A stretch of 38,691 bases of DNA, taken from positions 1-38,691 of the forward strand of contig JAQBGV010000126.1 in the NCBI GenBank assembly GCA_032128395.1, read 5' to 3'. A program made the translations under genes and the position numbers. The notes beneath the pieces are model-generated. The model worked only from the letters and a program-made list of their open reading frames with translations, was not told the origin of the DNA and made no database searches. Below are positions 17,380-26,494 of the stretch, one piece after another (position 1 is the stretch's first letter; every line of letters begins with the position of its first letter). The DNA comes from JAQBGV01 sp032128395 (GTDB lineage Bacteria; Planctomycetota; UBA8108; UBA1146).

Positions 17380-18339
17380 ATGCGCGAAATCTCCGATCGA
17401 CGACCGCCGATCCTCGCCATCGCCGCGAACACCCGCACCGAGGCGATCCGCCAACCGATCCACGCGATCCTGCTCCTCCTCGGGATCGGGCTCCAGGCGA
17501 TGAATCCGCTCGTCAGCGCCTTCACGCTCGGGGATGACAACCGTCTCCTCCTCGAACTCGGGCTGAGCACGATCTTCCTCCTGGGGATGTTCCTGGCTGC
17601 GTTCACCTCTGCGCTCGCGCTGGGGGACGAGATTCGGCGGCACACGGTTCTGACCGTTCTGTCGAAGCCGGTCTCGCGCTCCACCCTGCTGCTCGGCAAG
17701 TTCCTCGGGATTTGCGGGGCGCTCGCCTCGGCGTGGTGGATCTGGGGACTCGCGCTGCTCCTCGCCCTGCGCAACGAAGTGCAGATGCGCGCGACCGACC
17801 CCGCCGACGGACCGGTCCTCACCTTCGGACTCGGCGCGTTCGCGCTCGCGCTCGCGCTCGCGTTCTGGGAGAACTGGCGCCACCGACGCTCCTTCCCCGC
17901 CCGGCTGACTCGCCACTTGGTCATCTTCGGGACCATCGCCACCCTGCTCGTTCTCTCACTCGACAAGGGGTGGGAGTGGCAAAGTCCGCTCGCCGACCTG
18001 GACGGAGACGTCCTCGGGGCGTTGCTCCTCCTCCTCGAAGCGATGCTGCTCCTCGGAGCGGCCGCCCTCGCCGCCTCGACCCGACTCGGGACGATGGCGA
18101 CGCTCGCCGCGACCAGCACCGTGTTCGTGATCGGCATCGTCGGGGGGACGTTAGCGGGCGAGTCAGCATGGAGGTTCGCCCTGCCGAACCTCCAGCTCCT
18201 CTGGGTGAGCGACGGACTATTGCGGGGAGGATCGGTGACCGGCGAGGTGCTGCTCTTCGCGACCTTGTGGGCGCTCGCCTATACCGGAGCGCTCCTCTCG
18301 GTCGCCGCAGCGTTGTTCCACTCGCGGGACGTCTCCTGA
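17380..18339 (+). CDS. ABC-2 type permease, second subunit
   Basis: A 319-residue polytopic membrane protein. Hydrophobic segments lie near residues 27-45, 60-82, 105-128, 146-160, 182-198, 210-235, 240-262 and 285-312. ALALGDEIRRHTVLTVLSKP followed by SRSTLLLGKFLG is the same motif as in the large permease (control/cytoplasmic loop of ABC-2 permeases). The ATG at 17380 has GGAAGGG just before it. It is divergent from the ATPase gene and may form a heteromeric channel with the 536-residue permease. The 216-base divergent gap should hold both promoters, but no convincing -35/-10 pair stands out. Confidence 0.85.
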   Translation: MREISDRRPPILAIAANTRTEAIRQPIHAILLLLGIGLQAMNPLVSAFTLGDDNRLLLELGLSTIFLLGMFLAAFTSALALGDEIRRHTVLTVLSKPVSRSTLLLGKFLGICGALASAWWIWGLALLLALRNEVQMRATDPADGPVLTFGLGAFALALALAFWENWRHRRSFPARLTRHLVIFGTIATLLVLSLDKGWEWQSPLADLDGDVLGALLLLLEAMLLLGAAALAASTRLGTMATLAATSTVFVIGIVGGTLAGESAWRFALPNLQLLWVSDGLLRGGSVTGEVLLFATLWALAYTGALLSVAAALFHSRDVS

Positions 18340-18437
18340 TCGGAGCTTCCTACCGCGGTTGTTTGCGAAGGCAGGCGGTCGACTCGGTCCACGCCTGACG
18401 CGCTGCGGCGAGGTTCGCACCCGCTCGCCCTCGCTAC

Positions 18438-18457
18438 CCCTCCCCCGCCAGGGAGGG
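18438..18457. terminator. hairpin between convergent genes
   Basis: CCCTCCC (18438-18444) and GGGAGGG (18451-18457) form a perfect 7-base-pair stem with a 6-base loop, in the gap between the plus-strand permease and the minus-strand NTF2-like gene. No U-tract follows on either strand, so it may act as a bidirectional weak terminator or only as a transcript end structure. Confidence 0.4.
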
Positions 18458-18463
18458 CCGCCG

Positions 18464-18982
18464 CTACTCGCCGGGGGGGGGCTTTTGCCGCTGGCGGGAG
18501 CGATGCTCTCCGAGCCCCTGCAGGCCCGCCGACACGATGCACCACCTGCCTGCTCGTTTTCGGGCTTCGAAGCCGAACCCGCCGTCGTAGTCCCAGTCGT
18601 CGCGGCCGTCCGTGCGATCGACGTTGACCTTGCCGCGCACCTGGGCGTAGGTGCGCTCGGAGTTCACGAACACGAGCTGGATCGAATCCCAGTCGACCGT
18701 CGCGCGGAAGAGGAACCTCTTCGACTTCGGATCGCGGTTGTGCTGGTAGATGTTCCAGAGAATCGTGCGCAACCACGACTTGCCCTGGTGGAAGGGTACG
18801 AGCACGAAGTCGTCGGCGAGGACCGAGACGGTCTGGCCGGCGCTCGCGTCGTTCCAACCGTCCTCGGCGTCGGCGACCAGCGCGAGGATCCGATCCTCGT
18901 CGGTCATCAGAGCGGATCGAACCAGGGTGATGAGGATGACCACCACGATCACAGCTCCACTGATGCGCAACCATCCGCCCAT
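18464..18982 (-). CDS. membrane-anchored NTF2-like protein
   Basis: A 172-residue protein with an N-terminal membrane anchor (about residues 5-25, RISGAVIVVVILITLV). A single NTF2/SnoaL-like domain follows: a helical start ILALVADAEDGWNDASAG, VLADDFVLVPFHQGK, then strands around YAQVRGKVNVDRTDG and WCIVSAGLQG. Such domains bind small ligands or serve as scaffolds; no active-site residues can be assigned. The ATG at 18982 has GGAGG seven bases upstream, and a longer upstream reading is only open sequence. It is divergent from the GlpD-like gene. Confidence 0.75.
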   Translation of the reverse strand: MGGWLRISGAVIVVVILITLVRSALMTDEDRILALVADAEDGWNDASAGQTVSVLADDFVLVPFHQGKSWLRTILWNIYQHNRDPKSKRFLFRATVDWDSIQLVFVNSERTYAQVRGKVNVDRTDGRDDWDYDGGFGFEARKRAGRWCIVSAGLQGLGEHRSRQRQKPPPGE

Positions 18983-19028
18983 CGACCTGCCTCCACGGTT
19001 CGGGACCGTCCCCCACCGACCCGTGATA

Positions 19029-19058
19029 AGGATACTGTGGGGTGAGCGAGGGCGCCAA
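19029..19058 (-). promoter_or_regulatory. possible promoter of the NTF2-like gene
   Basis: On the minus strand TTGGCG (19058-19053) and TATCCT (19034-19029) are 18 bases apart. Transcription would begin near 19022, giving a leader of about 40 bases. TATCCT or CATCCT recurs near several starts in this window (for example pyk) and may be a favoured -10 form in this genome. Confidence 0.4.
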
Positions 19059-19189
19059 GAGCCCCGGAATGGGCCCCTCATCGGCCTCGTATCGCCCGAA
19101 TCGCGGATGATTCCGCTCGGCCGCCGTGAAGAATGCCGGGCCGGGGGTCGAAGACGAGAGCGGGCAAGGATCGCGGGAGGAGATCGTCG

Positions 19190-20374
19190 GTGAGCGGGAC
19201 CCACGACGTGATCGTCGTCGGCGGCGGGATCCTCGGTGCGGGGATCATCCAAGCCGCCGCCGCCCGCGGCTTCTCCGTCCTCGGCCTCGAGTCGCGCGGG
19301 ATCGCCGCCGCGACCTCGTCGCGATCGAGCAAGTTGATCCACGGCGGGCTCCGCTACCTGGAGACCGGCCAGCTCTCCTTGGTCCGCGAGTCGCTCCGCG
19401 AGCGTCGAATCCTCCGCCGGATCGCACCCGAGCTCGTCACCCTCGTCCCCTTTCATATCCCGATCCCGAACGACGCGCGACGGGGGCCGTGGAAGATCCG
19501 CGCGGGACTCTCGCTCTACGCAGTTCTCGGAGACCTACGATCCGCGAATCGCTTCCGGTCCGTCCCCCGCGAGGAGTGGAAGGGCCTCGATGGCCTGCGG
19601 ACCGACGACCTGAGGGCGGTGTACCAGTACCTCGATGGCCAGACCGATGACGCGGCGCTCACGCGCGCGGTCGTCGCTTCGGCGGAGAGCCTCGGCGCCG
19701 AATTCATCTGCCCGGGGGAGCTCGTTCGAGCCGAGTGCACCGGCGGGCTGCACCACGTCACGTTTCGGCGGGGCGACCAGGAAGCGCGGGCCGCCGCTCC
19801 GGCCCTGGTCCTGGCGACGGGGCCGTGGACGAACGAAGCGAGGGCGCGTTGTCACCCGGTTCCCCCCCCCCTCCCCCTCGACCTGGTCCAAGGCTCGCAC
19901 CTCGAGCTCCCGGGACGTCTCGAGCGCGGGATCTACTATGTAGAAGCCCCCGGCGACCACCGACCGGTGTTCGTCATCCCCTGGCGCGATCGAACCCTCG
20001 TCGGGACGACGGAGACCAGCCGCGAGGCGCCCGATCAGTGCGCACCGACCGACGCGGAGGTCGATTACCTCCTCGCCGCAGTGGCACATCGGTTTCCCGA
20101 CCGGGACCGCACGGTGCTCGATTGCTGGTCCGGTCTGCGGGTTCTCGAGCGCGCCGAGGGAACCGCGAACCGCCGCAGTCGCGAGGTGATCGTCGATCGA
20201 ATCGTGGAGGAGGGGACCGTGCTGCTCACCGTGGCGGGGGGCAAATTGACCGGCTACCGCGCGATCGCAGAGCGGCGCGTCGAGGAACTCGCCCGGGTGC
20301 TGACGGAGCGTCCGAGGAAGGGACGCACCGATGAACTCCCGCTGAGGCCGGTGGCAGACTCGGTGCCGAAGTAG
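19190..20374 (+). CDS. FAD-dependent glycerol-3-phosphate dehydrogenase family protein, short form
   Basis: A GlpD-type flavoenzyme of 394 residues that would oxidise sn-glycerol 3-phosphate to dihydroxyacetone phosphate at the membrane. It has the FAD loop VVGGGILGAG near the N-terminus and the GlpD signature SSRSSKLIHGGLRYLE. QGSHLELPG and DRTLVGTTET follow, and the C-terminal flavin motif GGKLTGYR is present. Typical GlpD proteins are about 500 residues. Here the chain stops about 30 residues after GGKLTGYR, so the C-terminal helical domain (DAO_C) is missing. The GTG at 19190 is chosen for GGAGGAG seven bases upstream. Confidence 0.85.
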   Translation: MSGTHDVIVVGGGILGAGIIQAAAARGFSVLGLESRGIAAATSSRSSKLIHGGLRYLETGQLSLVRESLRERRILRRIAPELVTLVPFHIPIPNDARRGPWKIRAGLSLYAVLGDLRSANRFRSVPREEWKGLDGLRTDDLRAVYQYLDGQTDDAALTRAVVASAESLGAEFICPGELVRAECTGGLHHVTFRRGDQEARAAAPALVLATGPWTNEARARCHPVPPPLPLDLVQGSHLELPGRLERGIYYVEAPGDHRPVFVIPWRDRTLVGTTETSREAPDQCAPTDAEVDYLLAAVAHRFPDRDRTVLDCWSGLRVLERAEGTANRRSREVIVDRIVEEGTVLLTVAGGKLTGYRAIAERRVEELARVLTERPRKGRTDELPLRPVADSVPK

Positions 20375-20392
20375 AGGCAGCCCCGCGGAAGC

Positions 20393-21382
20393 CTACCCTC
20401 CTATTTGGTGCATCCGTCGCTGTCTCGTCGTCTTTCCGAGAGCCAGCTCGTGGCCGACCGGCTTGTCACCCACCGCCCTGCGCAGAGTGTCTCGCACCTG
20501 ATCGATCCCGCCGCCGCCCCGCAGCGCCCCGCGGACATCCCGCTCCTCCTCGCGGAGTAGACAGAGCAGGAAGCGTCCATCCGCGCTGAGGCGCATCCGG
20601 TTGCAGGTTCCGCAGAACGGTGCGCTCACCGGGCTGATGAACCCGATGACCCCCTCCCCCCCCTCGAGCCGGAAGTTGCGCGACTCGTCGGAGCGGTGCT
20701 TCAGGGAGAGCTCTTCGAGCGAACCGAGGGCGGCCTCGATCCGCGCTCGAGTTTCGTCGTTGGAGACGTACCGCTCACGCGCGTATTTGGCGCTCTCCCC
20801 CGCTCCGAGCGGCATCAGTTCGATGAATCGAACGTGCCAGCCGCGGTCGATGGTCTGGCGGGCGAGTTCCACCACGTCCAAGTCATTCTCTCCACGGACG
20901 ACGACCGTGTTCAACTTGATCGGGGTCAGCCCGTGCTCCTCGGCGGCGGCGATCCCCGCTCGGATCTTGGCAAGCTCACCGAGGCGCATCACCTGGCGGA
21001 GACGCTGCTCGTCGAGGGTGTCGAGGTGGATGTTGACCCGGTCGAGGCCGGCGCGGACGAGCGGACCCGCGAGCTTCGGGAGGAGCACGGCGTTCGTGGT
21101 CATCGCGAGCTCTCCGACGCCATCGACGGCCCTGATCCGCTCGACGATCTCGACGAGGTCCCGACGCAGGGTCGGCTCCCCGCCCGTCAGACGGAACTTC
21201 CGGAACCCGACGTCGACCGCGGCCCGCACCACAGTGCCGATCTCTTCCGCGGTCAGAAGGTCCTCGGTGGGGAGGAATCGCAGCCCCTCGAGAGGCATGC
21301 AGTACGTGCAGCGGAAGTTGCAACGGTCCATCACCGAGATGCGAAGGTAGTCGATCTCGCGGTCGAAGGAGTCGAGCGGCAC
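20393..21382 (-). CDS. moaA: GTP 3',8-cyclase, molybdenum cofactor biosynthesis
   Basis: Radical-SAM enzyme starting molybdopterin synthesis from GTP (with MoaC). The N-terminal cluster motif CNFRCTYCMP is present, with LTGGEPTLR and TTNAVLL. The second cluster's cysteines lie in FCGTCNRMRL and the following FLLC. The chain ends in MHQIGG, keeping the C-terminal Gly-Gly needed in known MoaA proteins. The 329-residue length is normal. The GTG at 21382 has GAGGG six bases upstream. It converges on the GlpD-like gene with an 18-base gap. moaD and moaE lie some 16 kb away; moaC is not in the window. Confidence 0.96.
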   Translation of the reverse strand: MPLDSFDREIDYLRISVMDRCNFRCTYCMPLEGLRFLPTEDLLTAEEIGTVVRAAVDVGFRKFRLTGGEPTLRRDLVEIVERIRAVDGVGELAMTTNAVLLPKLAGPLVRAGLDRVNIHLDTLDEQRLRQVMRLGELAKIRAGIAAAEEHGLTPIKLNTVVVRGENDLDVVELARQTIDRGWHVRFIELMPLGAGESAKYARERYVSNDETRARIEAALGSLEELSLKHRSDESRNFRLEGGEGVIGFISPVSAPFCGTCNRMRLSADGRFLLCLLREEERDVRGALRGGGGIDQVRDTLRRAVGDKPVGHELALGKTTRQRRMHQIGG

Positions 21383-21395
21383 GGCGCACCCTCTG

Positions 21396-21440
21396 GCATG
21401 GGACTATTCAGCATGGGACCAAGCAGCATGGGATCGCAGT
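21396..21440. repeat. three tandem 15-base repeats upstream of moaA
   Basis: Three head-to-tail units begin at 21396, 21411 and 21426. Each starts with GCATGGGA and has a divergent second half. The array lies 14 bases upstream of the moaA GTG, in the expected leader. The exact 15-base period could make it an operator array, but the conserved core is short. Confidence 0.6.
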
Positions 21441-21537
21441 CTCGCTATCCGCAGAGTACTGCTTCGGTCGGAGATGCTACCGTGGGAGAGTGGTGTGGGG
21501 AACGGAGAGGGGCGAAAAGGACCGGCCGGGGAAGCGA

Positions 21538-23193
21538 TCAGTCCTTCTTCTTGGCTCCGTTGGCATCGCGCTCCGCGATACGGGACTCGAGGCTCTCGAT
21601 TTGAGTCCGGAGTTCGAGAAACCGCACCGGGGTGAACCAGTAGCGATCCGCGACCACTTGGAGCTTGTCTCGGGCCACCTCGTAGCGCAGCTCCTCGATG
21701 AGCCGCTGCTCGCTGATCTCGGTCGTCGCCTCCGCGAAGTCATAGCGTGCCCACATCTCGGAGACGACGAGCGTGATGAGGATCGCGGTCCCCACCGCGG
21801 AGCGCAAGCGGCGACGGAACCGCCGGCTACGGTCTTTCTTCAATTTGAAGCGCTGAGTAGCGATCGCGTCGCGGCACTTCTTCGCCACTTCGTTCCCCGG
21901 CTCGATGTCGAGCGCACCCTCGAAGAGTCGCCCCGCATCGGCGTAGCGTTCCTTGGCCACCAGCCCGCGCCCCCACTTGAGGAGCTCCGCCACCGCGGCC
22001 TTCGAATCGCCCGCCGCGGTCCGCGAGTGCGCCCATTCGAGCTGCAGCTCGAGCGACTCCTTGTCGAGTTCGAGCAGTTTCTCGATCACCTCCGCTGCGC
22101 GCGAGTGAAGTCCGGGGGCCCGATAGAGCTGTACCAGTGACATTCCCTCGCGGATCGCGTCCTCGATGCGCCCTTCCTCGATCGCGAGACCGAGGGACTT
22201 CTCCCACAACGCGGTGTCGTCCGGGTCGAGTACTACCGCTCGCTCGAGCAAGCTGCGGCCGAACTCCTTCTCGCCCCGCTCCAGGTGGATGTGGGCCAAA
22301 ACCTTGGTGGCGGCGGCCGCGCCCGACCGATCGCCGAGCTCCTCGCAGATCTCCGCCTCCAGGGAGAGCAACTCGAGGTGGCGCGGCTCGTTCTCGCGGG
22401 CGCGCCGGACGATCGTCAGCGCCCGCTTCGGATCGGACCCCTTGAGATCCTCCGCCGCACGGACGAGGTCATCGGTGTCGACCGATCGCACCGCACGCTC
22501 GCGGACGAGCGCCGCGAGGACGCAGTGGGCGAGGAACGAGTGCACCCCGAAGGTCGCGACGATCTCCGCGACACTTCTCGTCCCGTCGAGACGGTTGAGC
22601 AGCTGCTTCGCGATCTCCGGGTGGTCGATCCCGTCGGGAAGGCGTTCCTTGTCGACCGCGACGAAGTGCATGGTGTCGGTCGGGATCGACTTTCGGACGA
22701 GCTCCCAGTGGTCCTTTCGGCGCGCGGCCTCGAGCAGCACGGGGTTCATCGCGAGGCGGATCTCGAGGCGTCTCTCCTCCGGGTCGAAGATCCGAGCCGG
22801 AGGTTCGCCTTCACGGAAGCGGAAGCTTCCCTCGGCCCGCACCAACAGCGAACAGATGTCTTCGGTGAGGATCGCCTTCGCGGAAGAGAGCAGCTTCTCG
22901 GCGCTGATCGCGCCGGTCGTCTGCAGGGTCTCTCCCAGGCTGCGACGCGACCCCTTGCGGCGGGACTTCGCCGAATCGAGCTGCTTCTGGGTGATCATGG
23001 AGTGCCGGACCAGGGCATCGACGAGGAAAGGTCGGCTCGACGAGGCGAGCATCGCGAGCTTGCCGTCGCGGAGACAGATCAAGGTCTCCTCGCCGCCGGC
23101 GGAGATCGTGAGAACGCCGCTGCGCTGACCCTGCTCGAGGTTCTGGAGCAAGTCCCCCAGCCCGATACTGGCCAAGTCTCCGTAGAAGCTCAT
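21538..23193 (-). CDS. DUF4388/TPR membrane protein
   Basis: A 551-residue protein. The first ~100 residues (MSFYGDLASIGLGDLLQNLE, then SGVLTISAGG and LICLRDGKLAML) match DUF4388/PATAN domains, which occur in bacterial signalling and polarity proteins. A middle part to about residue 240 resembles a second regulatory module. Helical TPR-like repeats span about 245-460. A basic stretch precedes one membrane segment near 485-502 (AVGTAILITLVVSEMW), and a short tail ends in Lys. The ATG at 23193 was chosen because the domain begins at once; the upstream open reading covers the promoter. Function unknown, probably signalling or cell-surface organisation. Confidence 0.8.
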   Translation of the reverse strand: MSFYGDLASIGLGDLLQNLEQGQRSGVLTISAGGEETLICLRDGKLAMLASSSRPFLVDALVRHSMITQKQLDSAKSRRKGSRRSLGETLQTTGAISAEKLLSSAKAILTEDICSLLVRAEGSFRFREGEPPARIFDPEERRLEIRLAMNPVLLEAARRKDHWELVRKSIPTDTMHFVAVDKERLPDGIDHPEIAKQLLNRLDGTRSVAEIVATFGVHSFLAHCVLAALVRERAVRSVDTDDLVRAAEDLKGSDPKRALTIVRRARENEPRHLELLSLEAEICEELGDRSGAAAATKVLAHIHLERGEKEFGRSLLERAVVLDPDDTALWEKSLGLAIEEGRIEDAIREGMSLVQLYRAPGLHSRAAEVIEKLLELDKESLELQLEWAHSRTAAGDSKAAVAELLKWGRGLVAKERYADAGRLFEGALDIEPGNEVAKKCRDAIATQRFKLKKDRSRRFRRRLRSAVGTAILITLVVSEMWARYDFAEATTEISEQRLIEELRYEVARDKLQVVADRYWFTPVRFLELRTQIESLESRIAERDANGAKKKD

Positions 23194-23283
23194 CGCCCTC
23201 GACCCACACTGACCCGACCCCCGGAAGGGTCGGGAACACCCCGTTCCCCCCCCCCGCAGCGGGAAGGGCGTCCATCTCCCCGA

Positions 23284-23313
23284 AGTATAGGACACGGTTC
23301 CGAGGGCGACCAA
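23284..23313 (-). promoter_or_regulatory. promoter of the DUF4388 gene
   Basis: On the minus strand TTGGTC (23313-23308) and TATACT (23289-23284) are 18 bases apart. TATACT matches the -10 consensus at five of six positions. Transcription would start near 23277, with a leader of about 84 bases. Confidence 0.5.
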
Positions 23314-23350
23314 TCCGCCGAGGGGGGCGGGTACGTAGGCGGGGGTGGGA

Positions 23351-24700
23351 TCAGAGCTTCCTGAGGGCTGTCAGCTCGATCATCCGCTCGAGCGCGCGTC
23401 GGGCGTGCCGCCTGAGCTGCTCCCGCTCGGGGACGGAGAGCCGGTCCCTTCTCCCCGTAAACTCGTCCACGACGTCTCCCGGCTCGATCTCGTTGATGTC
23501 AGGCGGGGAGCCCTTCCGGAGGAGATCGATCAGCGCGACGAGGTGGGGGGGATCGTTTCGCGACATCGTCGCACAGCCGCAGCCAAGTCCTTTTTGGCCA
23601 CCGGCGGGATCGGGGGCCTCTCCGAGATTTACGACCTCGATCCCTCGGGCTCTAGCGGTGCGGCGGAGATTGCGGACGAAGTGCCCTTCGGTACCGATCG
23701 CGTACTTGCCGGTCCCCTCCTCGTCGTCGAGCACCCGTCGCCAGAGAATCGCGGTCGAGCCGCTGCCGTCGGCGATCGCGGCGACATCGCGCGGGCACTC
23801 GGGATGCACTTGCACCGAGTATCCCTCCCGTCGCCAATGCTCGACCATGTAGGGGCGGAAGAAGGTGTGCACCCCGCAGAAGCTGTCGAAGAGCACCAGC
23901 CGCGATCGGTCGAAACCATCGCGCACCGGCTCCGGGGCTCCATCGAGTTCGAACGAGAGACTCTCCGCACCTCCCGGCCAGTGCACGATCTCGGAGGGAT
24001 CCACGCCGACCTCGGCCGCGACGTTCTCGCCGAGGTGTCGATCGGGGATGAAGAAGATCTTCCGGTCCTGTGCGATCGCCCAGCGAAAGATCGTCCCTGC
24101 GTTCGAGCTGGTGCAGACCGCTCCCCCTTGGGCCCCGGTGAGCGCCTTCACCCGGCCAGAGGTGTTCATGTAGCAGACCGGGAGGATCTCCTCCGGCCCG
24201 TACCGCGCATTGAGGGCGGTGAGCGCGGCCTCGACCATCGATTCCTTCGCGTGCATCTCCATCGTGCATCCCGCTCTCGGGTTGGTGATGAAGACGCGCT
24301 GGTCGTCGTGGGCGAGAATCGCGATCGACTCCGCCATGAAGTGCACCGCGGACTCGACGATGAGCTTCTTCTCCGGGGCGTCACGGGCGGCGATGGCCAA
24401 TTGATAGCTGTCCGCAACTCGCCCGCCGAAGCGTTCGACGAGCTGCACGATCTCGCCTCCCATGTAGTAGTGCGCCAAGAGGAGGAGGGAGTCTCCGAGA
24501 TCGCGGAGCGCCGGTTCGAGATAGCTCTCCATCCACGGGAGCACCACCTCGGGGGTGCGGTCGGGCAGTGCGAGGTACTCCTCGGCGTAGGGAGCGAACT
24601 CGACCTGGTAGCGATCGAGGGGATAGTCCGACTGGCAGATCGGCATCCCGGGCTCGATCTGAATTCCGCTCGGAATGGCGCCGGGGGTCGGGTGGGTCAT
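23351..24700 (-). CDS. nadA: quinolinate synthase
   Basis: Condenses iminoaspartate with dihydroxyacetone phosphate to quinolinate in NAD biosynthesis, using a [4Fe-4S] cluster. Cluster cysteines fit PVCYMNTSGRVKA, VHPECP and LGCGCATM. Other family segments are LLAHYYMGGEIVQL, TNPRAGCTME, CTSSNAGTI, FIPDRHLGEN and GTEGHFVRNL. At 449 residues it is longer than many NadA proteins because of an N-terminal extension of about 60 residues. Its ATG overlaps the nadB stop as ATGA, so the two enzymes, which hand over unstable iminoaspartate, are translated together. Confidence 0.95.
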   Translation of the reverse strand: MTHPTPGAIPSGIQIEPGMPICQSDYPLDRYQVEFAPYAEEYLALPDRTPEVVLPWMESYLEPALRDLGDSLLLLAHYYMGGEIVQLVERFGGRVADSYQLAIAARDAPEKKLIVESAVHFMAESIAILAHDDQRVFITNPRAGCTMEMHAKESMVEAALTALNARYGPEEILPVCYMNTSGRVKALTGAQGGAVCTSSNAGTIFRWAIAQDRKIFFIPDRHLGENVAAEVGVDPSEIVHWPGGAESLSFELDGAPEPVRDGFDRSRLVLFDSFCGVHTFFRPYMVEHWRREGYSVQVHPECPRDVAAIADGSGSTAILWRRVLDDEEGTGKYAIGTEGHFVRNLRRTARARGIEVVNLGEAPDPAGGQKGLGCGCATMSRNDPPHLVALIDLLRKGSPPDINEIEPGDVVDEFTGRRDRLSVPEREQLRRHARRALERMIELTALRKL

Positions 24701-26373
24701 GCGTGCGGCCTCTCGAAGCGGCTCGAGGAAGATGGATAGATCCGTTGGCGGCCAAGAACGGTGTCCGAACTCTGAGGTTCCCGACCCTGGAAATCACCGC
24801 GGAAGTGGCCGCCGAGAGACTCGCGACGGTGCAGAGCGGACTCGGTGAGGAGGTCCGCGAGGAGCGCGATGTTGCGCAGCTCGAGAAGATCGGTGGTCAC
24901 CCTGTGTCGCCAGTAGTATTCCTCGATCATCGCGCGGCGCAGCTGTACGAGGCGGAGCAGATCCTGCAGCCCATCCTCGGTCCGGACGATTCCCGCGTAG
25001 CTCGACATCTCCCCCCGCAGTCCGCGCCAGTGAGCGCTCAGCTGACTCGCCCGACGAAGATCGGTCACCGACTTCGAATCCCAGTCGAGCGGCGCTCGAT
25101 CGGGATCGACCGGAACCTCGAGCCACTGCCCCGCCGCTTCCGCGCCGGCGCATCCCATCACCATACCCTCCATCAGCGAATTGCTGGCGAGTCGATTCGC
25201 GCCGTGGAGGCCGGTGCAGGCGGCTTCTCCGATCGCGAACAGCCGGTCGAGGTCGGTCCTCCCGTCGATTCCCGCCATCACTCCCCCGCATTGGTAGTGG
25301 GCGGCGGGGACGACAGGAATCGGTTCGCTCCGCGGATCGAGGCCGAGCTCCTCGAGTTTCGCCAGAATCGCGGGGAACTTGCGGGAGAGCACCTCTGGGT
25401 CGATCGGGCGCAGGTCGAGGTGGACGTACTCGAGGCCGTGGCGCTCCATCTCGGAGAAGATCGCTCTCGCGACGACATCGCGGGTCGCGAGTTCCCCTCT
25501 CTCCGGGTCGATGCGGCGGAGAAACCGCTCCCCTGTCGTCGGGAGGAGGAGGTGCGCGCCTTCGCCGCGAAGCGCCTCGGTGATGAGAAAATTGTTCACC
25601 TGCGGGTGATAGAGAAGTGTCGGGTGGAATTGGAAGAACTCGAGGTTGGCGACGCGCGCCCCAGCTCGGTATGCCATCGCAACGCCATCCCCGGTCGCGG
25701 TCTCCGAGTTCGAGGTATAGCGGAACACCTTGCCGGATCCTCCCGTCGCAAGAACGGTCACACGCGACTGAACGGCGTGGATTCGACCGGACTCTTGATC
25801 GAGGAGATACGCACCGATGACCTCGCCCTCATCCCCGGGACGGTGCCGGTGGGTCTGGAGGATCAAGTCGACCGCGGTCGTCCGTTCGAGGATTTGGATC
25901 GACGGTCGGGCGCGCACCGCGGCGAGGAGTCCATCGATGATCGCTGCTCCGGTACTGTCGCCGCGGTGGTGGATGCGACGGTGGGAGTGCCCTCCTTCGA
26001 GGGAGAGTTCGGGATCACCCCCGGGATTCTCATCGAACGAGACACCGTGACTCCGGAGCCGCTCGAAGGCGGAGGGAGCCCGCTCGATGATCGAGCGCGC
26101 GGCCGGCTCGTGACAAAGGCCCGCGCCCGCCTCGATGGTGTCCTTCAGATGCGCATCGAGCGAATCATCTGTCGAGGAGACGATCGCGATCCCCCCCTGG
26201 GCGAAGCGGCTGTTCCCATCGCCGAGGAACCCTTTTGCGACCAGAAGGATCTTCCGGTCGGGACTTCGACCGTGGAGCTCGAGCACCAGCATCAGCCCCG
26301 CGATCCCCGCCCCGATCACCAAAGCGTCGCAGGCGAACCGATCGCCGGTCTGGGAGCGTGGAATCGGCGGCAT
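24697..26373 (-). CDS. nadB: L-aspartate oxidase
   Basis: Flavoprotein that oxidises L-aspartate to iminoaspartate for NadA. It has the FAD loop VIGAGIAGL, SRFAQGGIA, GGHSHRRIHHRGDSTG with the catalytic region, VLATGGSGKVF, FFQFHPTLLYHP, AAHYQCGGV and HGANRLASNSLMEG. The ATG at 26373 gives 558 residues, a normal length, with GAGAGG seven bases upstream. A further 88 open codons upstream overlap the promoter of the neighbouring plus-strand gene and are not part of it. nadC, the next enzyme, is not in the window. Confidence 0.95.
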   Translation of the reverse strand: MPPIPRSQTGDRFACDALVIGAGIAGLMLVLELHGRSPDRKILLVAKGFLGDGNSRFAQGGIAIVSSTDDSLDAHLKDTIEAGAGLCHEPAARSIIERAPSAFERLRSHGVSFDENPGGDPELSLEGGHSHRRIHHRGDSTGAAIIDGLLAAVRARPSIQILERTTAVDLILQTHRHRPGDEGEVIGAYLLDQESGRIHAVQSRVTVLATGGSGKVFRYTSNSETATGDGVAMAYRAGARVANLEFFQFHPTLLYHPQVNNFLITEALRGEGAHLLLPTTGERFLRRIDPERGELATRDVVARAIFSEMERHGLEYVHLDLRPIDPEVLSRKFPAILAKLEELGLDPRSEPIPVVPAAHYQCGGVMAGIDGRTDLDRLFAIGEAACTGLHGANRLASNSLMEGMVMGCAGAEAAGQWLEVPVDPDRAPLDWDSKSVTDLRRASQLSAHWRGLRGEMSSYAGIVRTEDGLQDLLRLVQLRRAMIEEYYWRHRVTTDLLELRNIALLADLLTESALHRRESLGGHFRGDFQGREPQSSDTVLGRQRIYPSSSSRFERPHA

Positions 26374-26494
26374 TGCGGGTCCTCTCCGGTCGGAGCCAGA
26401 GCGGAGAAGGTACCTCCCCCGCGCATTCGATCCATGCGGCTCCGGTGAGAATCCAGGCGATGTGGGCCGGCAGAAATCGATCTCTTCCATCGGA

